From: Kitasatospora xanthocidica
GTDB lineage: Bacteria; Actinomycetota; Actinomycetes; Streptomycetales; Streptomycetaceae
NCBI RefSeq assembly: GCF_014656195.1
Contig: NZ_BNBY01000010.1
Location: 186,001 to 250,000, forward strand
Direction: 5' to 3'
Length of the DNA: 64,000 nucleotides
The notes under the pieces are model-generated. The model was not told where the DNA came from and ran no database searches. It was given only the letters and a program-made list of their open reading frames with translations. The position numbers and the translations under genes were made by a program. Below are positions 22,864 through 30,833 of the stretch, piece after piece (within the stretch, counting starts at the first letter, position 1; every line of letters starts with the position of its first letter).

Positions 22864-24246
22864 ATGACCGCCCCCGTCCTCCCCGCCGTGACACCGGCCC
22901 CGCCCGTGCCACCCGTTCCGTCCGCGGCGGCCCGTTCCCGGGCCCTGCTCGGCCTCGCCCTCGGCTACTTCATGGTGCTGCTCGACACCACCGTGCTCTC
23001 CGTCGCCGAGCCCGATCTGGCGGCCTCGCTGGGCAGTTCGACCGCCGGGCTGCAGTGGGCCGTCACCGGGTACAGCGTCGCCTTCGGGGCGCTGCTGCTG
23101 TCGGCCGGGGCCGCCGCCGACCGCTACGGCGCCCACCGGGCCTTCCGCTTCGGCATCGCCGTCTTCGGGGCGGGCTCGCTGCTCAGCGCGTTCGCCCCGG
23201 ACCTCCGGACGCTGGTGCTGCTGCGCGCCGTGCTGGGCGTCGCGGCGGCGGCCTGTGTCCCGGCGAGCATGGCGTTGATCACCCGCCTCCACCCGGAACC
23301 GGGGGAGCGGGCCAGGGCGGTCGCCGTGTGGGCGGCGGTCAGCGGCTGCGCGATGGCCTTCGGGCCGATGATCGGCGGGGTGCTGGTCGACCTCGCCGGG
23401 TGGCGGGCGGTGTTCCTGGTGAACGTCCCGCTGGCGGTGCTGGTACTGGGCCTGGTGGCCGGACGGGCGGTGCACTGCCCACGCGGCGAGCGGCGCGTCG
23501 ACTGGCCCGCCCAGCTGGCCGCCTGCGCGACGCTCGCGCTGTTCACGGACGCGCTGATCGCCCTGGGCGACGCCGGGTGGCCGCGCGCGGCCTGGTCGGG
23601 GGCGGGCGCCGCGGCGGCCTGCGCCGTCTTCGTCCGGCGCGAACGGCGCAGCCCGGCACCGGTCCTCCCGGTGGAGGTGCTGCGGGCCCGCGGCACGGGG
23701 GCGGTGCTGCTGGCGGGCGGCGCGGTCAACTTCGCGATGCTGGGCGTGCTGTTCCTGCTGCCGCTGCTGCTGCGGCGGGAGGTGGGGCTGTCGCCGACGC
23801 TGGCCGGGGTGGCGTTCCTGCCGATGACGCTGCCGCCGGGCTTCAACCCGCTGCTCACCGGGCGGATCGTCGCGAAGGTGGGTCCGTGGCGGCCGGTGCT
23901 GGGCGGGCTGGCGCTGCTGTCGGCGGGCTGCGCGGTGTTCGCGGTGGCGGTGCTGCTCGGCACGCCCTACTGGCTGCTCGCGGTGGGGCTGCTGCTGGCG
24001 GGCTTCGGGGTGTCCTTCGCGCTGCCCGCGCTGGTCACCGCCGTCGTCACCACTGCGCCGGGGGGCGGCGCGGGCGCGGCGGGCGGTCTGCTCAACGCCG
24101 TCCGGCAGGTCGGCGCGACGCTGGGGGTGGCGGTGACGGGCGCGTTCGCCGGCGGGGCCGGTCCGGAGGCGGCGGCGATGCTGCTCCCGGCGGCGGTGTG
24201 CGCGGGGGCGGCGCTGGTGGTGCTGCGCAGCAGGCGTGAGGTGTGA
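22864..24246 (+). CDS. DHA2-type MFS exporter
   Basis: The 460-residue protein has the 14-helix drug exporter pattern: LLDTTVLSVAEPDLAASLG in helix 1, AADRYGAHRAFR in loop 2-3, and motif C around GCAMAFGPMIGGVLVDLAGWRAVF. It belongs to the EmrB/QacA group that exports hydrophobic compounds or antibiotics. ATG 22864 has AGGAGG ten bases upstream; an in-frame upstream extension lacks family similarity. Its stop codon lies in a heptanucleotide repeat. Confidence 0.9.
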   Translation: MTAPVLPAVTPAPPVPPVPSAAARSRALLGLALGYFMVLLDTTVLSVAEPDLAASLGSSTAGLQWAVTGYSVAFGALLLSAGAAADRYGAHRAFRFGIAVFGAGSLLSAFAPDLRTLVLLRAVLGVAAAACVPASMALITRLHPEPGERARAVAVWAAVSGCAMAFGPMIGGVLVDLAGWRAVFLVNVPLAVLVLGLVAGRAVHCPRGERRVDWPAQLAACATLALFTDALIALGDAGWPRAAWSGAGAAAACAVFVRRERRSPAPVLPVEVLRARGTGAVLLAGGAVNFAMLGVLFLLPLLLRREVGLSPTLAGVAFLPMTLPPGFNPLLTGRIVAKVGPWRPVLGGLALLSAGCAVFAVAVLLGTPYWLLAVGLLLAGFGVSFALPALVTAVVTTAPGGGAGAAGGLLNAVRQVGATLGVAVTGAFAGGAGPEAAAMLLPAAVCAGAALVVLRSRREV

Positions 24247-24295
24247 GGCGTGAGGCGTGAGGCGTGAGGCGTGAGGCGTGAGGTGTGAGGCGTGA
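24236..24295. repeat. Heptanucleotide tandem repeat (GTGAGGY)8
   Basis: Eight full copies of GTGAGGC or GTGAGGT run from 24236 to 24291, followed by a partial GTGA. The stop codon of the MFS exporter is in the second unit, so changes in copy number would not affect the protein. Slippage is the likely origin. Confidence 0.9.
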
Positions 24296-24365
24296 CGGCG
24301 CTCGGCGGCTGAGCGGTTCGGCCGGGCCGGGCCCACGTCGCCGGTGCAGGACCGGCCCGTGTGGC

Positions 24366-25022
24366 CTACCGGCTCTCGGGGCCGAACAGGGCTGCCGGCG
24401 CACCGGTGGCCAGCGCCCAGTACCGGTCTCCGTACGACCAGTGCCACCACTCGGTGGGGTAGTTGACGAGCCCGGCCCCGGTCAGAACGCTGCCGAGCAG
24501 GCGCCGATTGGCCCGGGCCTGCGCGCCGATGCCGTCGGCGTCGGTGTAACAGGCCCCGGCGCTCTCCTCCGGACTGGCGTTGACCCTGGTGCCGAGGTCG
24601 AGTTCGCGGCCGTCGGCGTCGGCGAGGGTGAGGTCGACCGCGGCGCCGGCGCTGTGCGGCGCTATCTCGGGCGGCGACACGTAGCGGCTGGTCGCCGACC
24701 TGACCCGGTCGTCCGGCCAGTCGGGGTTCGCGGCCCGCAACTCGGCGGCGTACTCGTCGAAGTAGCGGCTCTGGAGCTCCGGCGGACGGTAGCCCTCCAC
24801 GAACAGCAGCCGCAGTCCGTCCGGCAGTTGGGCCTGAGCGTCGAGCAGCCGGTCGAGGACGGCGGGCCGCAGGTGCGCGAACGCGCCGGTGCCGTCCTGC
24901 TTGCGCTGGTCGACCAGCAGCCCGTGCCCTCTCCCGCCCCGCACGTCCAGGAGCCGCTCACCGCACTCCCGCACGGCGACGGCGGCGACCCTCGGGTCGG
25001 ACATCAGGATGATCTCGCTCAA
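24366..25022 (-). CDS. VanX-type D-Ala-D-Ala dipeptidase (M15D family)
   Basis: The 218-residue protein has the M15 zinc motifs SAGAAVDLTL preceded by His (PHSAGAAVD) and E-x-x-W-H in PTEWWHWSYGDRYWA. It also has the Arg-containing FVEGYRPPELQSRY of VanX. VanX-type enzymes hydrolyse D-alanyl-D-alanine. Without VanH and VanA homologues nearby it is more likely a wall-recycling or housekeeping dipeptidase than a vancomycin resistance factor. TTG 25022 is preferred because AGGAGG lies five bases upstream; ATG 25004 is the alternative. Confidence 0.88.
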   Translation of the reverse strand: MSEIILMSDPRVAAVAVRECGERLLDVRGGRGHGLLVDQRKQDGTGAFAHLRPAVLDRLLDAQAQLPDGLRLLFVEGYRPPELQSRYFDEYAAELRAANPDWPDDRVRSATSRYVSPPEIAPHSAGAAVDLTLADADGRELDLGTRVNASPEESAGACYTDADGIGAQARANRRLLGSVLTGAGLVNYPTEWWHWSYGDRYWALATGAPAALFGPESR

Positions 25023-25221
25023 CTGTGCCTCCTGGGCGGGGAGGGGGAGTCTGGTTCGCCTGCGTTCCCTGAGGTGGACGTGATCGCGAGGCCCACGAGT
25101 TCCCACGTCGTCCGGGTGCATTGAGAACGTCCCCGAAGGTGCGGCCGGTCATGGCGCATGCTCGCTCTCGACTGGGCCGGGCCCGCGCCGGACAGTGCGG
25201 GCCCGGCCGGTGGGGCGCTTC

Positions 25222-25261
25222 CTCTCGCGTGCCCCGGCCGGGTGGCCGGGGCACGCGAGGG
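25222..25261. terminator. Long hairpin terminator in a 380-bp spacer
   Basis: A perfect 16-bp stem (25224-25239 with 25244-25259) with a GGGT loop. It is one of two strong hairpins in the spacer 25023-25404, which has no gene; the rest should hold the promoter of the dipeptidase gene. Confidence 0.75.
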
Positions 25262-25344
25262 AACACACACGGAGCGATCCTCAGACGGGGCGGAAAGCCG
25301 GACAGGCCGAGAACTTCAGCCATCGGCCCCACTGCTGTGAACCG

Positions 25345-25375
25345 AGCGAGCCTCGGGCCTCGCCCGAGGCTCGCT
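25345..25375 (-). terminator. Terminator of the radical SAM operon
   Basis: A perfect 13-bp stem (25345-25357 with 25363-25375) around a five-base loop lies 30 bp beyond the stop of the last gene of the minus-strand radical SAM operon. Confidence 0.75.
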
Positions 25376-25404
25376 GAAGGATCCGACGCGGCGGATGCCG
25401 GACC

Positions 25405-26095
25405 TCAGATCAGCGATCCCAGGTCACCGCGCGCCCAACGACCGAGCCAGAAGGCGGCGGTGGATTCGGCCTGGTCTTCTGTGGAGCCGTCATGGGGCAG
25501 GAATTCGGTGGGCGCGATATAGCCCTCACCGGGGTCGAGGCGAATCCGAAGACACCGGAGGGGGAGGCCCAGGGCGGCGTAGGACCGGAGGTCATCGGTG
25601 TGCGGGTAGCAGGACGCGTAGTCCTCGCGGACGGCTCGGCAGATGGTCTGGGCGTCGGTGTCGCCGAGCAGGATGTACCGGCTGCCGGGCCCGAGATTGA
25701 TGCAGAGCCTTCGCCGGCCGGTGTGCTTGTCCGTGTAATTGAGCTTGTCCCAGTTGTCGAGGTGCAGGCCGATCAGTCGGCCATTCTGGTAATCCGGTGT
25801 CGTGGTCAGCGAGTTCGCGAGGCTGAAGGACTTGCCAAGCTCGTGGACACCGAGCCCGGATAGATGGTCGGGGTCGATGCTCTCGACCCCGACCACCTCG
25901 ACCAGGACGTCGTCGGCAGTGGACGGGTCGGCCTGGAGGCGGTCGACCAGGTAGCCGTCGAGCGGGCGCCAGGGTCCGTCGGGGACGACCGCGCCCCCCC
26001 TCGAACCGGGTATCGCCTCGGATCGTGCGGACTCCAGCTACTCGGGTACGAGCTTCGAGGGCGGCGCGGGAGGTGAAAGCGATCCTGAGGCTCAT
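25405..26095 (-). pseudogene. Putative Fe(II)/2-oxoglutarate-type oxygenase broken by a one-base frameshift
   Basis: ATG 26095 (after GGAGG, ATGA overlap with the pentapeptide-repeat gene) reads 34 residues to a run of seven G on the coding strand (25994-26000). There it leaves frame. Removing one G joins it smoothly to AVVPDGPWRPLDGYL and on to the stop at 25405, a protein of about 229 residues. The 3' part has HLDNWD (an H-x-D pair), LGPGSRYILLGD, and a later His in EFLPHDGST, resembling the metal triad of 2-oxoglutarate oxygenases. This family call is tentative. The break may be a true mutation, a slippery phase switch or a sequencing error. The gene follows the radical SAM enzyme and probable substrate, so it may add an oxidation. 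Confidence 0.65.
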
Positions 26096-26550
26096 CGGGT
26101 CCTCCGTGAGCCGGGTTCATCGAGGTCGTCTCCGAAGGTGACGTCCAACTCGGCGATGAGTGCCTGAGTCAGCTCGATCTGCTGCGCGCGATCGATGATG
26201 ACCTCCGTGAGGTTGCCGACGCCTCGGAGCGCGGTGAGGTCGTTGCCGCGCAGGTCGGTCGCCTTGTAGGTGCCACGGCCGAACTCGGTGTCCCGCAGCG
26301 TGCAGTTGTTGAAAGCAGCGGAGGTGAGGTCGCATCCGGTGAACGTCGACTCGGTGAGTACGCAGCGGTTGAAGACGAGAGGGCCGGTGGCACGGAGCTT
26401 CTCGAAGGTGGAGTAGTCCAACTTGCAGTTGTCGAACAGCACGTTGTCGAGGGCCAAACCGCTCAAGTTGCCGCCCATGATCTTGCAGTTCGTGAAGACG
26501 ACGCGCGACAGTTTGCTGTCGGCCCACCGGAGATTTCCGAGCAACGTCAT
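26092..26550 (-). CDS. Pentapeptide-repeat-like protein, probable radical SAM substrate
   Basis: The 152-residue protein is built of imperfect five-residue repeats with a central Leu/Phe (LSRVVFTNCKI, DNVLFDNCKL, GPLVFNRCVL, ESTFTGCDL, SAAFNNCTL, DTEFGRG). They cover residues about 8-100, followed by a charged C-terminal tail. Six F-x-(N/R/G) triads recur; three are F-x-N, the kind of site joined by cyclophane-forming radical SAM/SPASM enzymes. The gene overlaps both the radical SAM gene and the oxygenase by ATGA. Multi-cyclophane precursors paired with such enzymes are known in actinobacteria, but an ordinary pentapeptide-repeat protein also carries F-x-x-C-x-L patterns, so the substrate role is inferred. 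Confidence 0.75.
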   Translation of the reverse strand: MTLLGNLRWADSKLSRVVFTNCKIMGGNLSGLALDNVLFDNCKLDYSTFEKLRATGPLVFNRCVLTESTFTGCDLTSAAFNNCTLRDTEFGRGTYKATDLRGNDLTALRGVGNLTEVIIDRAQQIELTQALIAELDVTFGDDLDEPGSRRTR

Positions 26551-27695
26551 GGTGTGGTCTCCGTTCGGACGGTATCGGACAGGGCAGTGAGAAGGGCTTG
26601 CCGCGACACGCGGCAGTAGTTCGTTTCGGTGGTGTCGAATCTGCCATTCTCGAAATACCTGTTGCCCGCCTGCGCGCCTCGGCAGAAGTCGAAGAACTCG
26701 CAGGTGGCCTCACAGGCGTCCAGACCGGTCGGGAACTCGTCCACGTAGCGCAGCTGGTGGGCGTCCGCCAGCATTCTGCGGAGAGAGAGTTCCAGAATGT
26801 TGCCGGCTCGGAAGTTTTGGTACCGGGGAGCTTTGACGCCCGACAGTTCGGGGGACAGAAGGACTACCTCTCCGGCCGACGAGATGGTGGGGATGGGATC
26901 GATCAGCACGTGTCGCCACCCGCCCCCGGCTCGCAGGGCGCGCAGGTAACCGCCGAGGCGGTCGATCTCGCGTACGGCCAGACGGGGGTTCGATCGGGTC
27001 CAGGCGATCGCGCGACGCCAGAAGTCGGTTGCATCTTCGAACGTCGGAGTGGGTCTATCGGTACTGGCGCCCTCGCTCTCCTCGATGTTGAAGCCCACCG
27101 TGTGGCAGCCCAGCTCGGCGAAGAACTCCAGCAGTTCCTCGGGCCGACCGATGCCGGCCGCTGTGACCACGGCGAGAGCGGAGAAGCCGATCTCATGTCG
27201 GCGCAGGTGGTCGATGCCTCGCGTGATCCGGTCGAAGATCGGTTTTCCTCGGCGGTCGACGCGTTCCGTGTTGCAGTCGGCGGGACCGTCGATGCTCACC
27301 CCGACGCGTACCTCGCGTGATGCGAAGAACTCGCACCAACGGTCGCTGATCAGAGTGCCGTTGGTCTGCACATAGTGCTGCAGCCGACCCTCCTGTCGGA
27401 GGTCCTCGAACGGGTCGGCCAGTTCGGTGAAGCGCGGAACTCCGAGTGTCAGGGGCTCGCCCGCATGCCACACCAGGTCCACCGGGTCATCGGCGGTCGC
27501 GAACTCGGCGATCGATCGGGCAACCGCCTCGGCGACCTCGATCGTCATCGGAGCCCGGCGGTCCTTGTCGGGCAGATAGCAATACCCGCACGCCGCATTA
27601 CAGAAGCCGTCGGGCTGCACCACGATCGATCTCGGGCGAGAAGCGATTCGCTGACGGTAGCGGGCGCGTGACCGGCGCGACGAGTCGATGGACAC
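26547..27695 (-). CDS. Radical SAM/SPASM peptide maturase
   Basis: The 382-residue enzyme starts at GTG 27695 behind AAAGGAA. The [4Fe-4S] motif CNAACGYC gives Cys32, Cys36 and Cys39, close to the start as in GrrM-type maturases. WHAGEPLTLG and VSIDGPAD are further conserved barrel segments. The C terminus has a SPASM-like set of Cys in LDACEATCEFFDFCRGAQAGN and TNYCRVS. Enzymes of this group form cross-links such as three-residue cyclophanes in ribosomal peptides. The overlapping pentapeptide-repeat gene is the obvious substrate candidate. Codon use is a little less GC-biased than in the core genes nearby. Confidence 0.88.
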   Translation of the reverse strand: MSIDSSRRSRARYRQRIASRPRSIVVQPDGFCNAACGYCYLPDKDRRAPMTIEVAEAVARSIAEFATADDPVDLVWHAGEPLTLGVPRFTELADPFEDLRQEGRLQHYVQTNGTLISDRWCEFFASREVRVGVSIDGPADCNTERVDRRGKPIFDRITRGIDHLRRHEIGFSALAVVTAAGIGRPEELLEFFAELGCHTVGFNIEESEGASTDRPTPTFEDATDFWRRAIAWTRSNPRLAVREIDRLGGYLRALRAGGGWRHVLIDPIPTISSAGEVVLLSPELSGVKAPRYQNFRAGNILELSLRRMLADAHQLRYVDEFPTGLDACEATCEFFDFCRGAQAGNRYFENGRFDTTETNYCRVSRQALLTALSDTVRTETTP

Positions 27696-27724
27696 GGCGG
27701 TTCCTTTCTCAGACAGTACGGTGA

Positions 27725-28186
27725 TCACCCGACGCGGAGATCCGCGTGCACGGTCTTTCCGTGGGCGTCCAGGGCGGCGCCCCAGCGCCCGGAGGTGAGC
27801 TTGTGCACGAGGGCGAGGCCGCGGTGGCACTCCTCGTCGCACGCGGCATGGAGCAGGACGGGCATCGCGCGGGAGCCGTCGCGGACCGAGATGCGGACCG
27901 TCTGGGAGGTGATCCTGCGGATCTTGACGGTCATGGACGTCATGCAGCCGGTCTTGCAGGCGTTGCTGACCAGTTCCGTGACGATCAGCTGGGCGTCGTC
28001 CGCCAGGTCGTCCAGCCCCCAGTCCTGAAGCTTGCGTCGGACCAGCCTGCGGGCCGCGCCTGCCGACTCCGGCCGGTACTTCAAAGTGGCTGTCGCAGGG
28101 CCGCAGATCCGAGAGGTGAGTGGGACTACCGCAGTCACGGAATCCTCCGGCTCAGCCAGGATCTGATCATCGGCAGAGCGGTGCAC
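27725..28186 (-). CDS. RsbW-like ATP-binding regulatory protein (HATPase_c_2)
   Basis: The 153-residue protein begins at GTG 28186, nine bases after AGGAG. It shows the GHKL kinase features of anti-sigma-factor-type proteins: AQLIVTELVSNACKTG (N-box), VRISVRDGSRAMP (G1-like) and RGLALVHKLTSGRWGA (G2). Streptomycetes have many such small proteins next to HTH regulators. Here it lies 30 bp upstream of the radical SAM gene and probably controls or accompanies that operon together with the divergent HTH protein. Confidence 0.85.
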   Translation of the reverse strand: MHRSADDQILAEPEDSVTAVVPLTSRICGPATATLKYRPESAGAARRLVRRKLQDWGLDDLADDAQLIVTELVSNACKTGCMTSMTVKIRRITSQTVRISVRDGSRAMPVLLHAACDEECHRGLALVHKLTSGRWGAALDAHGKTVHADLRVG

Positions 28187-28309
28187 GGGGGTCTCCTGGA
28201 GGTCTGCCTGGGCGAAATGGCTCTCCGAAGATGGGGACGGAACGGAGAACCATCGAGATCGGCTCACCGGAGGTCTCACGGCCGAGGCCGGCCTTCCCCG
28301 CAGGTGTGC

Positions 28310-28322
28310 TGACTGACAGTCA
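28310..28322. promoter_or_regulatory. Palindrome TGACTGACAGTCA in divergent promoter region
   Basis: A perfect 13-bp inverted repeat lies between the divergent ATP-binding-protein and HTH genes. A second, longer repeat (GGACACA...TGTGTCC, about 28357-28396) follows. Either may be the binding site of the adjacent HTH regulator. Confidence 0.5.
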
Positions 28323-28441
28323 ACGATGCTTGCGACTCCGTGACGAGGTCGGACCAGGGGACACATCACCGGACACTTCTGTAGATGAGCTGTGTCCATT
28401 GCAACTGGTCGGACTTGCTGGCTTAGCCTGGATTTACGGGG

Positions 28442-29764
28442 GTGAAGAGGTTGCCTGAACACACAGCGAACGAGACGTTCGTTGTCGCACGGATCACGCG
28501 TGGCTGGCGCACACAGGAGGACTTCGCCGAGGCGTACAACGCCGTGGCCGCCTCCGTGGACTCGAAGGCCAGAATCTCGGTGCGCCAGGTCAGGCGCTGG
28601 GAATCGGGACAGACCTTGTGGCCGAATCGGGATGCGCGCCACGTGCTGACCGAGATGTTTGGTGTGCCTCTCGACCAGCTCGGATTCGTCCCGGCCCCGG
28701 GTAGGTCCACGCGGATCGGACTGACCGCCAGCTCCAAGTCAGACAGGGAGGCCTCCATGCTCCGTCGCAGCTTCGTGGGCGGTCTCCTTCTGGCGCCCTT
28801 GCTCGACCTCGAGGCCCTGGACTACCTCACAGCCGCAGCTCGCAACGCCCATCGGTTCAGTGACCACGAACTCGTCGACCACCTGCGGGCTGCTCTGAAT
28901 GAGACTGCCCGCATGGATCTGAAGATGGGATCGCATCGGGCGGTGCCTGCAGCGCTGGGGATTCTGTCTGCCATCAGTACTACTGCCCGCGACGCCAAAC
29001 CACCGATCCGCCACGAGCTTCTTGCCCTCGGCTCTCGCGCGGCAGAGTTCACGGCGTGGCTACACCACGATGCGGGTGCTCCCGAGCAGGTCATCGCCTA
29101 CTGGCACAACCAGGCCAAGGAATGGGCGACGTTCACCGGAGACGGTGCTATGCATGCTTATGTGCTGATGCGTCAGGCCCAGTCCCTGGGAGGCGGCGAT
29201 CCGGCGCGTATGCTCGACCTTGCCAGGGCTGCGACCACCGGGCCATGGAAGCTGCCACCCCGCGCTCACGCTGAGGCGCTCCAGCAGGAGGCACGGGGAA
29301 TGGCGATGACTGGTGCGCATCCCGATGAGATCGCCCGGGTTCTGGATCAGGCGCACGTTGCTCTCGACCGAGCCGATAAGCCGGCAGAACATCCGTTGTG
29401 CACGGGGCCGCTTGGCAACGGGTACACGCGCGAACGACTTCTTGTGCAGGCGGCAATCCGACTACGGGAAGCCGGGCGCCCCCTTGAGGCCGTCGCAGCG
29501 TTCCAAGCGAGTCTCACTGCTGAGGCGTTCGCCCCTCGTGATCACGCCCACTACAGCGCGTTCTTGGCTGGTGCTCTTGCCGATCTCGGGGAGCCGGACG
29601 AAGCTGCCGCGGTTGCCCTGGAAGCGCTGCACGTCGCTGCGGTTGTTTGCTCTCAGCAAGCCATCGGCGCACTTCACAGCACCGCGAGGACACTGTTCCC
29701 GTACCGGCAGCGACCGCAGGTACGGGAACTTCATGAGCGTCTTGTCGCGCTGGCAGCTGGTTAG
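28442..29764 (+). CDS. HTH (XRE-like) regulator with helical-repeat sensor domain
   Basis: The 440-residue protein starts with GTG 28442. Residues about 8-80 are an XRE-like helix-turn-helix (ITRGWRTQEDFAEAYNAV, then ISVRQVRRWESG and ARHVLTEMFGVPLDQLGF). A hydrophobic linker (LRRSFVGGLLLAPLLDLEALDYL) precedes a long all-helical region with TPR-like pairs such as AHAEALQQEARGMAMTGAHPDE and FLAGALADLGEPDEAA. This layout is common in actinomycete pathway-specific regulators, whose repeats bind small peptides or molecules. Its position opposite the radical SAM operon suggests control of that operon. It overlaps the convergent hydrolase gene by 4 bp. Confidence 0.82.
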   Translation: MKRLPEHTANETFVVARITRGWRTQEDFAEAYNAVAASVDSKARISVRQVRRWESGQTLWPNRDARHVLTEMFGVPLDQLGFVPAPGRSTRIGLTASSKSDREASMLRRSFVGGLLLAPLLDLEALDYLTAAARNAHRFSDHELVDHLRAALNETARMDLKMGSHRAVPAALGILSAISTTARDAKPPIRHELLALGSRAAEFTAWLHHDAGAPEQVIAYWHNQAKEWATFTGDGAMHAYVLMRQAQSLGGGDPARMLDLARAATTGPWKLPPRAHAEALQQEARGMAMTGAHPDEIARVLDQAHVALDRADKPAEHPLCTGPLGNGYTRERLLVQAAIRLREAGRPLEAVAAFQASLTAEAFAPRDHAHYSAFLAGALADLGEPDEAAAVALEALHVAAVVCSQQAIGALHSTARTLFPYRQRPQVRELHERLVALAAG

Positions 29765-30582
29765 GAGGCCAGGAAACCAGCCACCTTGGCGATGACTTCG
29801 CGCTGCCAGGACTGCGACTGCGGGCTGGCGTAGGTGGGATCGTCGTGGACAGCGAAGCCGTGTTGTGCGCCGTCGAGTTCGTATAGCTCGGCTCCAGCAC
29901 CCTCCCCGAACAGGGGAGCGTACCGTCGTGACAACTCCACATCCACGAAGGTGTCTTTCGTGCCGTGCACGATCAACACTGGACGATGAACGCTGGCGCA
30001 GAGGGCTTCTGGTGTCGGCAGATGGAACATCTCATTGAGCAGTGCGCGGCCGGTCTCGAACGGCTGCCTGGGCAACGACCCGGCGTGATCGAGCTGTGCG
30101 GCGCGGTCCAGGGAAAGATGGTTGTCTGACCAGCCGGCTCGCTCCGTGATGAACCTGTCCTTGTAGTCGATGCGCGGGTTCAACAGCACCAGTCGCTGCA
30201 CCTCTTCGGGGTACTGGCTAGCGTGCATGGCGGCGGCGCCACCTGAGAACGACGCTGAGACGACGTGAACTGTCCCAGGCCGACCGGTGAGTTCGGCGAG
30301 GTGATCGCCCGCGGAGCGAATGTCGTTGGCCACCCCGGCGATCGTGAGATCTGCTGGGCGGCCTCCGCTCGCTCCGTGGGCCCGCAGGTCGAAGCGCAAG
30401 GAGGTGATACCGGCGGCGGCGAGGCCGGTTGCCAGGCGACTGAAGAAGCCGCCCTCTTCGCGCGTGACTCCGGCGCCGTGTGCGAGGACGGCCAACGCGG
30501 CTGGGGGAGTGGGTGAGGGGGTGACCGTACCGAACAGCGCTGTGCCGTCCAACGACCGGAACGCGGTCTCGTAGTCAGTCAT
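29761..30582 (-). CDS. Alpha/beta hydrolase
   Basis: The 273-residue protein has a standard hydrolase core: VLAHGAGVTREEGG (oxyanion region), LRFDLRAHGASGG, and the nucleophile elbow in VVSASFSGGAAAMHASQYPE. The Asp lies in IVHGTKDTFVD and the His in GAQHGFAVHDD. The elbow reads S-A-S-F-S-G, so which Ser is the nucleophile is not certain. It resembles dienelactone hydrolase or carboxylesterase-like enzymes; the substrate is unknown. It ends tail-to-tail with the HTH regulator and may be part of the accessory island. Confidence 0.8.
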   Translation of the reverse strand: MTDYETAFRSLDGTALFGTVTPSPTPPAALAVLAHGAGVTREEGGFFSRLATGLAAAGITSLRFDLRAHGASGGRPADLTIAGVANDIRSAGDHLAELTGRPGTVHVVSASFSGGAAAMHASQYPEEVQRLVLLNPRIDYKDRFITERAGWSDNHLSLDRAAQLDHAGSLPRQPFETGRALLNEMFHLPTPEALCASVHRPVLIVHGTKDTFVDVELSRRYAPLFGEGAGAELYELDGAQHGFAVHDDPTYASPQSQSWQREVIAKVAGFLAS

Positions 30583-30833
30583 GTGGTCGACGGTAGCAAT
30601 CGGGCGGTGACACGGCAGTGCCTTCGGGCTCGCGCTCTCGGGGCGCGCGGGGGTGGGTGCGCTTGCGCCGCCCGAATGGGTGATGTGAACGGGAGTTTGA
30701 CGCTCGGTTAGAGCATTACGGTGAATATTGCGGTGCCGGCGCTCCAGTGGGGCGCTCGGTGCGTGGGCAAGAGAAAGCCCCGGCGGTGCGGCAACACCCC
30801 GGGGAATGGCACCAGGAGTTAAGGACCTCCCGA

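Noticed and set aside
21391..24450. Long 1019-residue minus-strand frame with HASRLTP repeats
   Set aside because: It spans the LysR, MFS and intergenic regions without a domain; the repeats are the reverse of the heptanucleotide array.
24366..25022. Vancomycin resistance function for the VanX-like dipeptidase
   Set aside because: No vanH, vanA, vanR or vanS homologue is present; single VanX-like genes are common in streptomycetes.
26547..27695. Radical SAM enzyme as maturase of the (A/G)NI peptide
   Set aside because: It lies 20 kb away on the other strand in its own operon with a better substrate candidate and no shared regulation.
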